Below are positions 25,664 through 34,815 of a stretch of DNA of 64,000 nucleotides, piece after piece. Below the pieces are notes generated by a model. That model did no database searches and was not told where the DNA came from. It saw only the letters and a program-made list of their open reading frames with translations. The stretch is from positions 1-64,000 of the forward strand of contig DQVI01000244.1 in assembly GCA_015661825.1 (NCBI GenBank), in the 5' to 3' direction. This stretch comes from Novosphingobium capsulatum. Its GTDB lineage: Bacteria > Pseudomonadota > Alphaproteobacteria > Sphingomonadales > Sphingomonadaceae. The position numbers and the translations under genes are program-made. The number at the start of each line of letters is the position of its first letter. Position 1 is the first letter of the stretch.

Positions 25664-26542
25664 CTAGCGATAGCGTTCCACGGCCGTCAACGGCAGGAAG
25701 GCCGGGGCGCCATGCCCGGCATAGACCTGTTCGAGCAGCCAGGTGCGTTCGTCGTCGGCCTCGCTGGCGGGAATGTCCTTGCTCCAGTGGCGCATGGCCG
25801 CGTTCCAGCGGTAGCCGCGCGCCTTGAGGCGGTCCTTGCTCTCGAACGGGGCGTCGATGGCATTGACGCGGAAGCTGTCCTGTGTGGAGGCTTCGAGCAG
25901 ATGCGAAAGGACGGTGCGCCCGTCGTCGAGGTCATGAGCCATCAGGTAGAGCACGGCCAGAATGTCGTTCTGCGCGCGGTGCCCTTCGTAGAACCACCCG
26001 CATTGCGAGACGAGATGGGCGAGCGCGCGCCCGTCGAAACCGAGCGCCAGCCAGTCCACTTCGGCCATCGTGCAGGCCCATGCCTTGCCCGCAGCGGCAG
26101 GCAGGCGCCTGTCGACGAAGGGGCGGTCGAACCGGGCATTGTGGGCCACGACCAGATCGGCGCTGGCCAGAAGGTCGAGCGCGGCGGGCTCGTCGATGGC
26201 CTGGTCCTTGAGCACGGCGTCGGTCAGGCCGGTCAGTGCGGTGATTCGGGGATCGAGCGGAACGCCCGGATCCTCCCGCCAGACGCGCGGCGCGCCCACT
26301 TGCACGATATGGCCCGCCTCGTCGTAGCGGAAGCGCTGGATGGCCAGTTCGATGATCCGGTCTGTCTCGGCGTCGAGCCCGGTCGTCTCGACATCGAGAA
26401 CAACCCCCACGCGCAGCGCGGCATCCTCGCGCGGGCGATGGAACTGGTGAACGGGGCGCAGGCGGCGCAGCACGCGGTAGTCCTCGCTCTGGGCCAGAAA
26501 GCGGGCGGCGCGGGCAAATTCGTCGGGGGCGACAACAGTCAT
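25664..26542 (-). CDS. DEDDh 3'-5' exonuclease (DnaQ/PolC epsilon-like)
   Basis: The 292-residue protein has the exonuclease motifs VVLDVETTGLD (Exo I, Asp and Glu), HNARFDRPFV (Exo II) and HRAQND (Exo III, His and Asp), spanning residues about 45-215. A C-terminal segment (KARGYRWNAAMRHWSKDI) is typical of the epsilon-like proteins found outside the replisome. The likely role is 3'-end trimming of DNA or RNA. It converges with the sulfotransferase gene, 15 bases apart. Confidence 0.87.
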   Translation of the reverse strand: MTVVAPDEFARAARFLAQSEDYRVLRRLRPVHQFHRPREDAALRVGVVLDVETTGLDAETDRIIELAIQRFRYDEAGHIVQVGAPRVWREDPGVPLDPRITALTGLTDAVLKDQAIDEPAALDLLASADLVVAHNARFDRPFVDRRLPAAAGKAWACTMAEVDWLALGFDGRALAHLVSQCGWFYEGHRAQNDILAVLYLMAHDLDDGRTVLSHLLEASTQDSFRVNAIDAPFESKDRLKARGYRWNAAMRHWSKDIPASEADDERTWLLEQVYAGHGAPAFLPLTAVERYR

Positions 26543-26655
26543 GCGGAAAATCGGGCTCCGGGCCGGGCTTGCAGGGACAGGGGGCCGTCCTTTCTCCCTT
26601 GCGCCCAGCCTTGTCCAGTCCGCGAAGCCGATTTTGCTGCCGGTGAAAGGTCCGT

Positions 26656-27000
26656 TTACGCAGCGAAGCGGGCAATCGCCTCGATCTGGGGGGCCGCCAG
26701 ACCGAACCCGTGAAGCTCGCCTACCAGATCCTGCGAGGGATCAACCCCGGCATGGGTGGCGCAGGCAAACCGGCGAACCGCCTCAAGGCGCGGATCGGCC
26801 AGCGGCATCGGTGCATTGTCGCCCAGCAGCCAGAGCTTGAACCGGCCCCACCGGCCCCGCTGCGCTGGGGGCGCGGCCATGGCCCGGCACCCGATGGTCT
26901 CGGCATCCTGCGTGCCCAGATGGGCCGCCAACCAATCCTGGCGCGAGAGCGTGGACGAGCGAGCCGGAGAAGCGGGGAAGGGAGCGGGGGCAGCAGTCAT
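26656..27000 (-). CDS. Hypothetical protein, 114 residues
   Basis: I do not recognise this protein. Its composition is plausibly coding: Ala- and Pro-rich N-terminus, then SRQDWLAAHLGTQ and DPRLEAVRRFACATHAG. It has no signal peptide or membrane segment. The start was placed at MTAAPAPFP; an upstream ATG would add 13 residues. It lies 113 bases ahead of the exonuclease on the same strand and could be co-transcribed. Confidence 0.55.
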   Translation of the reverse strand: MTAAPAPFPASPARSSTLSRQDWLAAHLGTQDAETIGCRAMAAPPAQRGRWGRFKLWLLGDNAPMPLADPRLEAVRRFACATHAGVDPSQDLVGELHGFGLAAPQIEAIARFAA

Positions 27001-27120
27001 GGCGTCATGGCCTTTGCATGCAGGGGATGGGAGGGGCACGGGAAGAAGCGAGGGTCAGGGTGGGGCGGCCCCCATGTGGGAAGGCCGCCCGTTCAGAACA
27101 AGATGACGCCGAAGCGACTT

Positions 27121-27819
27121 TTACAGCGTGTCGACCAGAACCACTTCGCTTTCTTCCAGCGCGGTGATGGTGATCGTGTCGACATCGGCAATGGCCAGCC
27201 CGTCGCGGGCATTGGCTTCCACCCCGTTGACCGAAATGCGGCCCGTGGCGGGAACCAGATAGCCCTTGCGCTCGGCACCCAGCACATAGTCGACGCTCTG
27301 CCCGGCCTTCAGGGTCGCGGCCACGAGGCGGGCCTCGGTGCGGATCGGCAGGGCATCCTTGTCTTGCGCATAGCCGCTGGCCAGAACGACCAGTTCGCCC
27401 GCACGGTCGGCCTTGGGGAACTGGCGCGCACCCCAGCTGGGCTTTTCACCCCGGCGCGTGGGCATGATCCAGATCTGGAAGATGCGGGTGGTTTCGTCTT
27501 CCAGATTGTATTCGGAATGGGTGATGCCGGTGCCCGCGCTCATGACCTGCACGTCGCCCGCCGCGGTGCGGCCCTGGTTGCCCAGATTGTCGCGGTGGGT
27601 GATCGCTCCGGCGCGGACATAAGTGATGATCTCCATGTCGGCATGGGGGTGGGGCGGAAAGCCGCTCTTCGAGGCGATGGTGTCGTCGTTCCACACGCGC
27701 AGGTTGCCCCAGTGCATGCGCTGGGGGTTGTAGTAGTCGGCGAAAGAGAAGTGATGGGCGGCATCGAGCCAGCCGTGGTTGGCGCGGCCGATACCGGAAA
27801 AGGGACGCAGTTCGATCAT
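27121..27819 (-). CDS. Pirin-family protein (YhaK/YhhW type)
   Basis: The 232-residue bicupin has the pirin N-terminus with metal-binding histidines in FPPHPHADMEIITYV, a third near THRDN and GTGITHSEYN. Family members bind iron or other metals, and some show quercetinase activity. A LysR gene is divergent 130 bases away, a frequent arrangement in which the regulator controls the pirin gene under oxidative or electrophilic stress. Confidence 0.92.
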   Translation of the reverse strand: MIELRPFSGIGRANHGWLDAAHHFSFADYYNPQRMHWGNLRVWNDDTIASKSGFPPHPHADMEIITYVRAGAITHRDNLGNQGRTAAGDVQVMSAGTGITHSEYNLEDETTRIFQIWIMPTRRGEKPSWGARQFPKADRAGELVVLASGYAQDKDALPIRTEARLVAATLKAGQSVDYVLGAERKGYLVPATGRISVNGVEANARDGLAIADVDTITITALEESEVVLVDTL

Positions 27820-27917
27820 GATTTGTCTCCTGATGCCGTCTGCAAAGGCTGGGTAAGGGCTTCGTCTGCGGCTGTTGGGGCCAATCTAGGCATTCCTGCT
27901 TGCAAAGAAATGGCAAT

Positions 27918-27931
27918 GATGGAAAACCATC
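27918..27931. promoter_or_regulatory. Small dyad between divergent pirin and LysR genes
   Basis: GATGG-AAAA-CCATC is a perfect 5-bp inverted repeat just ahead of the LysR gene in the 130-base divergent spacer. It is a reasonable LysR operator half-site pair, but short. Confidence 0.4.
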
Positions 27932-27949
27932 GGTGAAGGAATTTTATCA

Positions 27950-28906
27950 ATGTCTCTTCCCGATCTCGAAGCCTGGGCGATCTTTGCCAAAGTCGTCGAT
28001 ACCGGCTCGTTCGCCGCCGCCGCAGAGGCGTTGGGGCTGTCCAAGCCCACGGTATCCAAGGCGCTGGGCCGTCTGGAGGCGCGGCTCGGCGTGCCCTTGC
28101 TGCACCGGACCAGCCGCCGTCTGGCGCTGACCGAGAGCGGGCGCGGCGTGCTCGAACGCGCGCGGCGCATCCTTACCGATGGCGAGGCCGCCGAGGCACA
28201 GGCGGGCGCCGAGGGCGACACCCCGCGCGGGCTGGTGAGGCTGGCCGTGCCGATGAGTTTTGGTTTGCGCCATGTCGCGCCGCTCCTGCCCGAATTCATG
28301 GCGCTGTACCCGCATGTCGCGCTCGATCTCGATCTGTCCGATGCGCGGGTCGATGTGGTGGGCGGCGGGCACGACGTGGTGCTGCGCATCGCCGAACTGG
28401 GGGATTCCTCGCTGCGGGCGCGGCGCCTGTGCGCGGTGCGCCGCCCGCTGGTGGCCGCCCCTGCCTATCTGGCCGCCCATGGCACGCCCGTCCATCCGCG
28501 CGAACTGTCCGATCACGAGGGGTTGCTCTATACCAACCTCGATCTTCCCGCCTCGTGGCGCTTTCACCATGCCGCGCAAGGGGACTATGTGGTGACCGTC
28601 AAGGGGCGGCTCGGGGCCAACAATGCCGATGCGCTGGCCCCTGCGCTGCTGGCCGGGCTGGGCTTTGCGCTCCAGCCCGATTTCATGGTCTGGGATCATC
28701 TGGCCTCGGGCCGACTGGTCGAGGTCATGCCCGAGTGGCGCCTGCCCGACATCGCGCTCCATCTCGTCACTCCGCCCGGCCTCCATCGCCCGGCGCGGGT
28801 GCGGGTGCTGATCGATTTTCTGGCTGCCCGCCTGAGCCGGGCGGCGTGGGTTTCACCCCTTCAAGGGGCAAAACACGAAGTCGAAGGGTTGCCATTGGCC
28901 CAGTGA
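27950..28906 (+). CDS. LysR-family regulator, divergent from pirin gene
   Basis: The 318-residue protein has the LysR helix-turn-helix at residues about 6-64 ([31 protein letters not shown]) and the effector domain from about residue 92 ([20 protein letters not shown]). It belongs to the CrgA/AaeR-like subgroup and is likely to control the pirin gene and itself. Its 3' end overlaps the end of the convergent LysR gene by 46 bases. Confidence 0.92.
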   Translation: MSLPDLEAWAIFAKVVDTGSFAAAAEALGLSKPTVSKALGRLEARLGVPLLHRTSRRLALTESGRGVLERARRILTDGEAAEAQAGAEGDTPRGLVRLAVPMSFGLRHVAPLLPEFMALYPHVALDLDLSDARVDVVGGGHDVVLRIAELGDSSLRARRLCAVRRPLVAAPAYLAAHGTPVHPRELSDHEGLLYTNLDLPASWRFHHAAQGDYVVTVKGRLGANNADALAPALLAGLGFALQPDFMVWDHLASGRLVEVMPEWRLPDIALHLVTPPGLHRPARVRVLIDFLAARLSRAAWVSPLQGAKHEVEGLPLAQ

Positions 28907-29730
28907 AGGATCGCGGCGGTCAGGGCTTCTGCCGCCGGATGGTTGCCGCCGGGGCCCAGTACGGCAAATTCGATGCCGGGCAGCTCGGGCAAGTCGCCGT
29001 GCGGGCGAACCGGGGCCAGTCCCTGAGGGATGAGGCGCAGCGAATGGGGCATGACACCAAGCCCCGCGCGGGCCGCTGCCGTCAATCCGCTCAGGCTTCC
29101 GCTGGTGAAGGCCACCCGCCATGTCCGCCTTTCGCGTTCGAGCGTGTCGAGCGCCAGCGCGCGGGTCACGCTGGGTGGCGGATAGAGCAGAAGCGGCACC
29201 GGCTCGCCCGGTTCGACGCGGTGGTCGGGCCGGGAAACCCAGCCCACCGTCTCGCGCCAGGCGGTCACCCCGCGCCGTTCGGTTTTGCGCTTTTTCACCA
29301 GCACCATGTCGAGTTGCCCGGCGTCGAACTGGTCGTAGAGCGTTTCGCTCAACCCCACGGTCAGCGCCACGTCGACATCGGGGTGGCGACTGGCAAACAG
29401 CGCCAGCACGTCGGGCAGGGCCGAGAGCACGAAATCCTCGCAAGCTCCGAACCGCAGCCGCCCGCGCAGCCGCATGCCGGCCAGATGCGCGTCCATCTGC
29501 CCATGCGCGGCCAGAACCCGGCGGGCATGATCGAGAAAAGCCTCGCCCTCGGTCGAGAGCGCCACGCGGTGGGTGTCGCGGGCAAGCAGGCGGCGGCGGG
29601 CAAGGTCTTCGAGGCGGCGGATCTGCTGGCTCACAGTCGATTGCCGCATGCCCAGAACCCGCGCCGCGCCAGTGAAGCTGCCACATTCGGCAACCGTGAC
29701 GAAGGCAAGCAGAAGGTCGGGCCCGATCAT
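28861..29730 (-). CDS. LysR-family regulator, divergent from SBF transporter
   Basis: The 289-residue LysR protein has a helix-turn-helix at about residues 5-62 ([31 protein letters not shown]) and an effector domain from about residue 90. It is divergent from the bile-acid-symporter-family transporter gene, which it probably regulates. Confidence 0.92.
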   Translation of the reverse strand: MIGPDLLLAFVTVAECGSFTGAARVLGMRQSTVSQQIRRLEDLARRRLLARDTHRVALSTEGEAFLDHARRVLAAHGQMDAHLAGMRLRGRLRFGACEDFVLSALPDVLALFASRHPDVDVALTVGLSETLYDQFDAGQLDMVLVKKRKTERRGVTAWRETVGWVSRPDHRVEPGEPVPLLLYPPPSVTRALALDTLERERRTWRVAFTSGSLSGLTAAARAGLGVMPHSLRLIPQGLAPVRPHGDLPELPGIEFAVLGPGGNHPAAEALTAAILHWANGNPSTSCFAP

Positions 29731-29876
29731 GGCCCAAGGCTATCGCATCGGGGCCGGGACAGGTCAATTATCGTAATCCTGAATGACTATTATCACGATG
29801 ATCAAGATTGTGCATGATCGCGCACCCGCCTAACGCGCAAGGCAAGCTGGAAGCGCAAAACAAGGACAGGCCGCTC

Positions 29877-30845
29877 ATGCAAAGGCTCCGCACGCTCATC
29901 GATCCCTACCTGCTGATGCTGATCGGCACGATCACGCTGGCCGCGCTGTTCCCCGCCCATGGCGCCGGGGTGGCCTGGGCCGACATGGCTGTGACGGTGG
30001 CGGTCGCGCTGCTGTTCTTCCTCTATGGCACGCGTCTGGCGCCACAGGCCGTGTGGCAGGGGCTCGCCCACTGGCGGCTTCAGGGGCTGGTTTTTGCCAG
30101 CACTTTCATACTTTTTCCGATCATCGGGATACTCGTGGTCCATGCCATTGGCGGGCTGGTCGCCCCTGATATTGCGCTCGGGCTGCTCTACTTGTGCGTG
30201 CTGCCTTCCACGGTGCAAAGCTCGATCGCGTTCACCTCGATCGCGCGCGGCAATGTGCCCGCCGCGCTGTGCAGTGCTTCGGTCTCCAACCTCGTGGGTG
30301 TCGTGCTCACCCCGCTGCTGACCGCACTGGTCCTGCCGACTTCGGCCAGCGGCGGCTTTTCGCTCCACAGCCTCGAATCCATCGCCATGCAGATCTTGCT
30401 GCCTTTCGCGGCCGGGCAGGTCGCGCGGCCATTCATCGGGCCGTTCCTGGCCCGCTACAAGAAGATCGTCGGCTATGTCGATCGCGGCTCGATCCTGCTG
30501 GTGGTCTATGCCGCGTTCAGCGCGGGCATGGTGGCGGGCGTGTGGACACGTCTGGCGCCGCTCGATCTGGGTGTGGTTCTGGTGATCGACCTGGTGATCC
30601 TCGCGATGGTCATCGTGGCAACCACCCTCGCCAGCCGCCGTCTGGGCTTCTCGAAGGAGGACGAGATCACCATCGTCTTCTGCGGCTCGAAGAAGAGCAT
30701 GGCCAGCGGCATTCCCATGGCCACGATCCTGTTCGCCGGCCACGCCGTCAGCCTGATCGTGCTGCCGCTGATGCTGTTCCATCAGGCCCAGCTTTTCGTC
30801 TGCGCGACGCTGGCCCGCCGCTATGCCGCGCGCGATCAGGACTGA
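29877..30845 (+). CDS. Bile acid:sodium symporter family transporter
   Basis: The 322-residue inner-membrane protein has about nine or ten hydrophobic segments. Family motifs are LYLCVLPSTVQSSIAFTSIARGN and FCGSKKSMASGIPMA, the latter typical of SBF-like (DUF4137) carriers. The substrate is an organic anion of unknown identity. The start MQRLRTLIDP is preferred because AGGA precedes it; an upstream ATG at 29808 is possible. It ends 12 bases from the convergent Lrp gene. Confidence 0.88.
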   Translation: MQRLRTLIDPYLLMLIGTITLAALFPAHGAGVAWADMAVTVAVALLFFLYGTRLAPQAVWQGLAHWRLQGLVFASTFILFPIIGILVVHAIGGLVAPDIALGLLYLCVLPSTVQSSIAFTSIARGNVPAALCSASVSNLVGVVLTPLLTALVLPTSASGGFSLHSLESIAMQILLPFAAGQVARPFIGPFLARYKKIVGYVDRGSILLVVYAAFSAGMVAGVWTRLAPLDLGVVLVIDLVILAMVIVATTLASRRLGFSKEDEITIVFCGSKKSMASGIPMATILFAGHAVSLIVLPLMLFHQAQLFVCATLARRYAARDQD

Positions 30846-30857
30846 GGCCGCACTCTG

Positions 30858-31325
30858 TCAAATTGGCAGGGTGAGGCCGGTCTTCACCCTGTCGAGCACC
30901 ATCGTCGAACTGTACGAGCGCACGAGTTCGTTGTCGGCAAAGAGCCGGGCCGAGGTGCGCTCGTAATCGGCCAGCGAGGGCGCCACCACCACCAGCACGA
31001 AGCAGATCGTGCCCATCACCAGATAGCACTGCTGGACTTCGGGCGCGGCCCGGAAGAAGGCCTTGGCCGCCACGACCGTCGGGGAACGGTCGTCGACGAG
31101 GGCCACTTCGACGAGAACCGTGATCGGCAGGTCGACCGCCACCGGATCGACAAGCGCGGCCATCTTCTCGATCACGCCATCTTCGCTCAGGCGGGCGATC
31201 CGCCGCTGGACTGCCGGAGCCGAGAGGTTGACCCGCTGCGCAATCTCGCGCTGGGGCCGGGTGGCGTCGTCCTGGAGCAGGCGCAGGATGGCGCGATCAT
31301 AGTCATCGAGCTTGCGAGCGGACAT
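30858..31325 (-). CDS. Lrp/AsnC-family regulator
   Basis: The 155-residue protein has an N-terminal AsnC helix-turn-helix (LDDYDRAILRLLQDDATRPQ, LSAPAVQRRIARL) and a C-terminal RAM/ACT domain (TVVAAKAFFRAAPEVQQCYL, YERTSARLF). Family members respond to amino acids. It is divergent from an EamA exporter gene, suggesting control of amino-acid or metabolite export. The start MSARKLDDYD is chosen; upstream codons run into the spacer. Confidence 0.93.
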   Translation of the reverse strand: MSARKLDDYDRAILRLLQDDATRPQREIAQRVNLSAPAVQRRIARLSEDGVIEKMAALVDPVAVDLPITVLVEVALVDDRSPTVVAAKAFFRAAPEVQQCYLVMGTICFVLVVVAPSLADYERTSARLFADNELVRSYSSTMVLDRVKTGLTLPI

Positions 31326-31477
31326 TGCGCCAAAGGCTCCCCGGGCGAGTGAAAAATTCGTGATCAGCCCGAAATCATAGCCCCGAAATGCCATGAATGG
31401 TGGTATTGGTTCAAGACAGATCGCGCCGGAGACAGGCCGGGCGGTTTGCATCCCCCCTGATTTTTTCGGATTCCATC

Positions 31478-32425
31478 GTGATAGAACGCAAGCCTATCGA
31501 CGCCACCGCCGTTGCCATCATGGTCGTGCTCTGCGCGATCTGGGGGGCGCAGCAGGTGCCGATCAAGCTGGTCGCAGCGGCCATGAGCCCGATCCTCCAG
31601 ATGGGGCTGCGTTCGGGGCTGGCCGCGCTGGCCACACTTTGCGTCATTTTCTGGCGGGGCGATGCCCATGCGATCAACCGCCACACCGTGCTGCCTGGCC
31701 TTGCCATCGGCGCGCTGTTCGGCACCGAATTCGTGATGGCGGGCGAGGCGCTGCGCTTCACCAGCGCCTCGCATGTGACGATTTACCTTTATACCGCTCC
31801 CATCGGCGCGGCGCTGGGGCTCGGGCTGCTGCGCCGTGACGAACGCCTGCAACCCGCGCAATGGCTCGGTATCGCGCTGGCCTTTGGCGGGGTCGTGCTG
31901 GCGTTCAGCGGGGGCGGGGATGGCGCGCACTATCCGCAGATGCGTCTGGGTGATGCGCTGGCACTGGCCGGGGCCTGTGGCTGGGCCTGTACCTCGATGG
32001 TCCTGCGCAACAGCGCCATGGCCAATGCGCCCGCTTCGGTGGCGCTGTTCTTCCAGCTTTCCGGGGCCTTCGTGCTGTGCACGATGCTGGCCCCGGTTCT
32101 GGGCGAAACCCGCGTGACGGTCACCACGCCCCTGATCGCAAGCCTCGCCTTTCAGGTCATCGTGGTCGCCTTTGCCAGCTATTTGTGCTGGTATTCGCTG
32201 CTGCGCCGCTACAGCGCCTCGCGTCTGGGCGTGCTCACTTTCATGACCCCGATGTTCGGGGTCGCCTCCGGGGTGGTCCTGCTGGGCGACCGGCTCGACG
32301 CGGCGTTCATCGGCGGGGCGCTGCTGATCCTGGCGGGCATCCTCATCGTGAGCAGTGCGGGCCTGCTGCCCGCGCTCGCCGCGCGGCTGTTCCGGCGCCT
32401 GCGCCCGGCGGCGCTCAACTCCTGA
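31478..32425 (+). CDS. EamA (DMT) family transporter
   Basis: The 315-residue protein carries ten predicted membrane segments in two EamA repeats (AIMVVLCAIWGAQQVPIKLV starts the first). Members export amino acids and other metabolites. The GTG at 31478 was chosen because it begins just before the first helix; an ATG at 31397 would add 27 doubtful residues. It pairs with the divergent Lrp gene. Confidence 0.88.
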   Translation: MIERKPIDATAVAIMVVLCAIWGAQQVPIKLVAAAMSPILQMGLRSGLAALATLCVIFWRGDAHAINRHTVLPGLAIGALFGTEFVMAGEALRFTSASHVTIYLYTAPIGAALGLGLLRRDERLQPAQWLGIALAFGGVVLAFSGGGDGAHYPQMRLGDALALAGACGWACTSMVLRNSAMANAPASVALFFQLSGAFVLCTMLAPVLGETRVTVTTPLIASLAFQVIVVAFASYLCWYSLLRRYSASRLGVLTFMTPMFGVASGVVLLGDRLDAAFIGGALLILAGILIVSSAGLLPALAARLFRRLRPAALNS

Positions 32426-32447
32426 CCGGCCTCGCTTTTCCCCCCCG

Positions 32448-32921
32448 TCAGTCCTTTGCAGGCGCATCCTTGAGCAGGCCGATCCGTTCGAGCGCCTCTT
32501 CTTCCATGGCCTGAAGCTCGGTCATTGTCTTTTGCAGCGCCACACGCTGGCTTTCCAGCTTCCTGAGCCGCATGCGAATGTGGCTGACGAGGTGCTGCAA
32601 CTGTTCGAGCCGGGTGGGATCGACATCGTAGAGATCGAGAAATTCCTTGATCTCGCGAATGGTGAAGCCCAGCCGTTTTCCGCGTAAAATCAACTGCATG
32701 CGCGCGACATCGCGATGCGAGTAGATGCGCGTGCTGCCCACGCGGGCCGGTTCGATCAGGCCCTTGTCCTCGTAGAAGCGCAAGGTCCGGTGGGTCACCC
32801 CCAGCTTGCGGGCCACGTCCTGAATGCCCTGGAGTTTTTCCTCGGGCGAGGGTTCGGGCGTCTCCTGCTGCTGTGGGGGCGGCGGGGGCGGATCGGCATG
32901 GGTTTCGATGTCGAGGGTCAC
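32448..32921 (-). CDS. MerR-family regulator without cysteines
   Basis: The 157-residue protein has a Pro-rich N-terminus, a MerR helix-turn-helix at about residues 33-100 (IQDVARKLGVTHRTLRFYED, LGFTIREIKEFLDL) and a C-terminal coiled coil (about 105-150). It has no Cys residue, so it is not a metal or thiol sensor of the classical type. It sits 63 bases after the acyl-CoA ligase gene on the same strand, so an acyl-CoA-responsive role over fatty-acid genes is a fair guess. Confidence 0.88.
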   Translation of the reverse strand: MTLDIETHADPPPPPPQQQETPEPSPEEKLQGIQDVARKLGVTHRTLRFYEDKGLIEPARVGSTRIYSHRDVARMQLILRGKRLGFTIREIKEFLDLYDVDPTRLEQLQHLVSHIRMRLRKLESQRVALQKTMTELQAMEEEALERIGLLKDAPAKD

Positions 32922-32984
32922 GGGTCTTGGCCTCCGGTGGCACGGGAGCTTGTGCCATAAGCAGACAGGATTGTCGTGTCACGT

Positions 32985-34718
32985 TCAAGCGTTGCCGGCT
33001 TCGTTCGCCTTGGCCGCTTCACGGCGGGCACGCTCCTCGGCGACGAGTTCCTTCTTGGAAAGCTTGCCCACCATGGTCCGGGGCAGGCTGTCGCGGATCT
33101 CGACGGCACGGGGCACCTCGATCTTGTTGAGATGCCCGGCGAGGAAGACCAGCAGGTCTTCCGGGCTGATGGAATGCCCGGCATGGAGCTTTACGAAGAG
33201 CTTGGCGCTCTGTCCGCGATAGGTGTCGGGAATGCCGATGGCGATGGCTTCCTCGATGGCCGGGTGGAGATAGGCAGCCTCCTCGATCACGCGCGGATAG
33301 ACATTGTAGCCGCCCGAGAGGATCACGTCCTTGAGCCGGTCGACGAGATAGAGATAGCCGTCCGCGTCGAGATGGCCGATGTCGCCCGTGCGCAGCGCGC
33401 CCTCGATGAAGACTTGCGCGGTCTCCTCGGGGCGTTTCCAGTACCCGGCCATGACTTGCGGGCCCCGCACGCAGACCTCGCCATTCTCGCCAAGGGGCAG
33501 GATCGTGCCCGGATTGTCGGGATCGCGGATTTCGATCCAGGTGCCGGGGAAATGGACCCCGCAACTGTTGGCGCGGATTTCACCATCGACCGGGTTGCAG
33601 GTCACGATGGGCGAGGCCTCGGTCAGGCCATAGCCCTCGCAGACCCGTGCGCCGGTGCGCTTCTCGAAAGTCTCGCGCACTTCGAGCGGCAGCGGCGCCC
33701 CGCCCGAAATGCAGGCCCGCAACCGCGAGAAATCGGGCACACGGGCATCGTCGAGCGCATTGATCGCGATGAACAGCGTGGGCACCCCGAAGAACAGCGT
33801 GGGCGGCTTGCGCCGGATCGTGGCGAGGAAGGCCCCCATCTCGAAACGCGGCATCAGCACGAGCTCGGCCCCGGCCAGGATCGAGAAATCGAGCACCGCG
33901 GTCAGCGCGAAGACATGGAAGAACGGCAGCACCGCCAGCGTGCGCTGGGGCGGGGGCAGATCCCCGTGGATATGGGCCTGTTGTTGCAGGGCGTTGGCGG
34001 TCAGGTTGCGGTGGGTGAGCATGGCGCCCTTGGGGGTGCCGGTGGTGCCGCCGGTATACTGGAGCACGGCGAGGTCGTCGGGCACCAGCGCCACCGGGCT
34101 GACCGGATCGCCGCGCGCGATGAGGTCGCAAAAGCGCATGTGGAGCGCATCATGGGCATAGCGGGCATGGTCGCGCCGCTTGAACAGGCGCCAGGCCCAG
34201 GCCTTCACCTGCGGCAGGATGCCTGCCATCGGGCAGACGAGGATCTTCGAAAGCCCGCATTCCTGTGCCAGGTCGCGCACTTTGCCGTGGATCTCGCGCA
34301 AGTCGGGCACGGCGACGATCCGCGCGCCGCTGTCCTTGAGCAGGTGGCGCATTTCGCCCGGCGTATAGAGCGGGTTGAGGTTGACCACGACCGCCCCGAT
34401 CTTGAGCGCGGCGAAATAGAGCACGATGTAGTAGGGCGTGTTGGGCAGGCACAGCGCGATGCGGTCGCCCTTGACCACGCCCAGATCCTGAAAGCCGCGT
34501 GCGGCGCGCTCGATCATTCGGCCCAGCGCGCGATAGGTCCAGGTCCGGCCCATGAAATCGACGGCGATGCGCGGGCCATGGTCGCGCACCGTCTGGTCGA
34601 TCAGATCGCCCAGCAGCATGGGAGGAGGCGACCAGTCGGGCGACAGCGTATCGCGGAAGGGGGCCGATGATGCGCCAGGCGCGGAGGACGAAGGGGGCAT
34701 CGTGAGGGCGGCGACCAT
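32985..34718 (-). CDS. Long-chain fatty acid-CoA ligase
   Basis: The 577-residue AMP-binding enzyme activates fatty acids with ATP and CoA. Motifs are the P-loop YTGGTTGTPKGAML, EGYGLTEASP, the adenylate-binding TGDIGHLDADGYLYLVDR and the C-terminal KVEL-like region with Lys in GKLSKKELV. The start MVAALTMPP was set because earlier residues overlap the FadL region. It probably forms an operon with the FadL-type channel gene 97 bases upstream. Confidence 0.92.
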   Translation of the reverse strand: MVAALTMPPSSSAPGASSAPFRDTLSPDWSPPPMLLGDLIDQTVRDHGPRIAVDFMGRTWTYRALGRMIERAARGFQDLGVVKGDRIALCLPNTPYYIVLYFAALKIGAVVVNLNPLYTPGEMRHLLKDSGARIVAVPDLREIHGKVRDLAQECGLSKILVCPMAGILPQVKAWAWRLFKRRDHARYAHDALHMRFCDLIARGDPVSPVALVPDDLAVLQYTGGTTGTPKGAMLTHRNLTANALQQQAHIHGDLPPPQRTLAVLPFFHVFALTAVLDFSILAGAELVLMPRFEMGAFLATIRRKPPTLFFGVPTLFIAINALDDARVPDFSRLRACISGGAPLPLEVRETFEKRTGARVCEGYGLTEASPIVTCNPVDGEIRANSCGVHFPGTWIEIRDPDNPGTILPLGENGEVCVRGPQVMAGYWKRPEETAQVFIEGALRTGDIGHLDADGYLYLVDRLKDVILSGGYNVYPRVIEEAAYLHPAIEEAIAIGIPDTYRGQSAKLFVKLHAGHSISPEDLLVFLAGHLNKIEVPRAVEIRDSLPRTMVGKLSKKELVAEERARREAAKANEAGNA

Positions 34719-34815
34719 GGCGGTTCTCCGATGGGTATCTGGATCAGAAAAGGAAAACAGTGTCCGGTTCCGCGCACCGGGAGGCTTCAGGCCTTCAGGT
34801 GCGCGGACGTGTGGA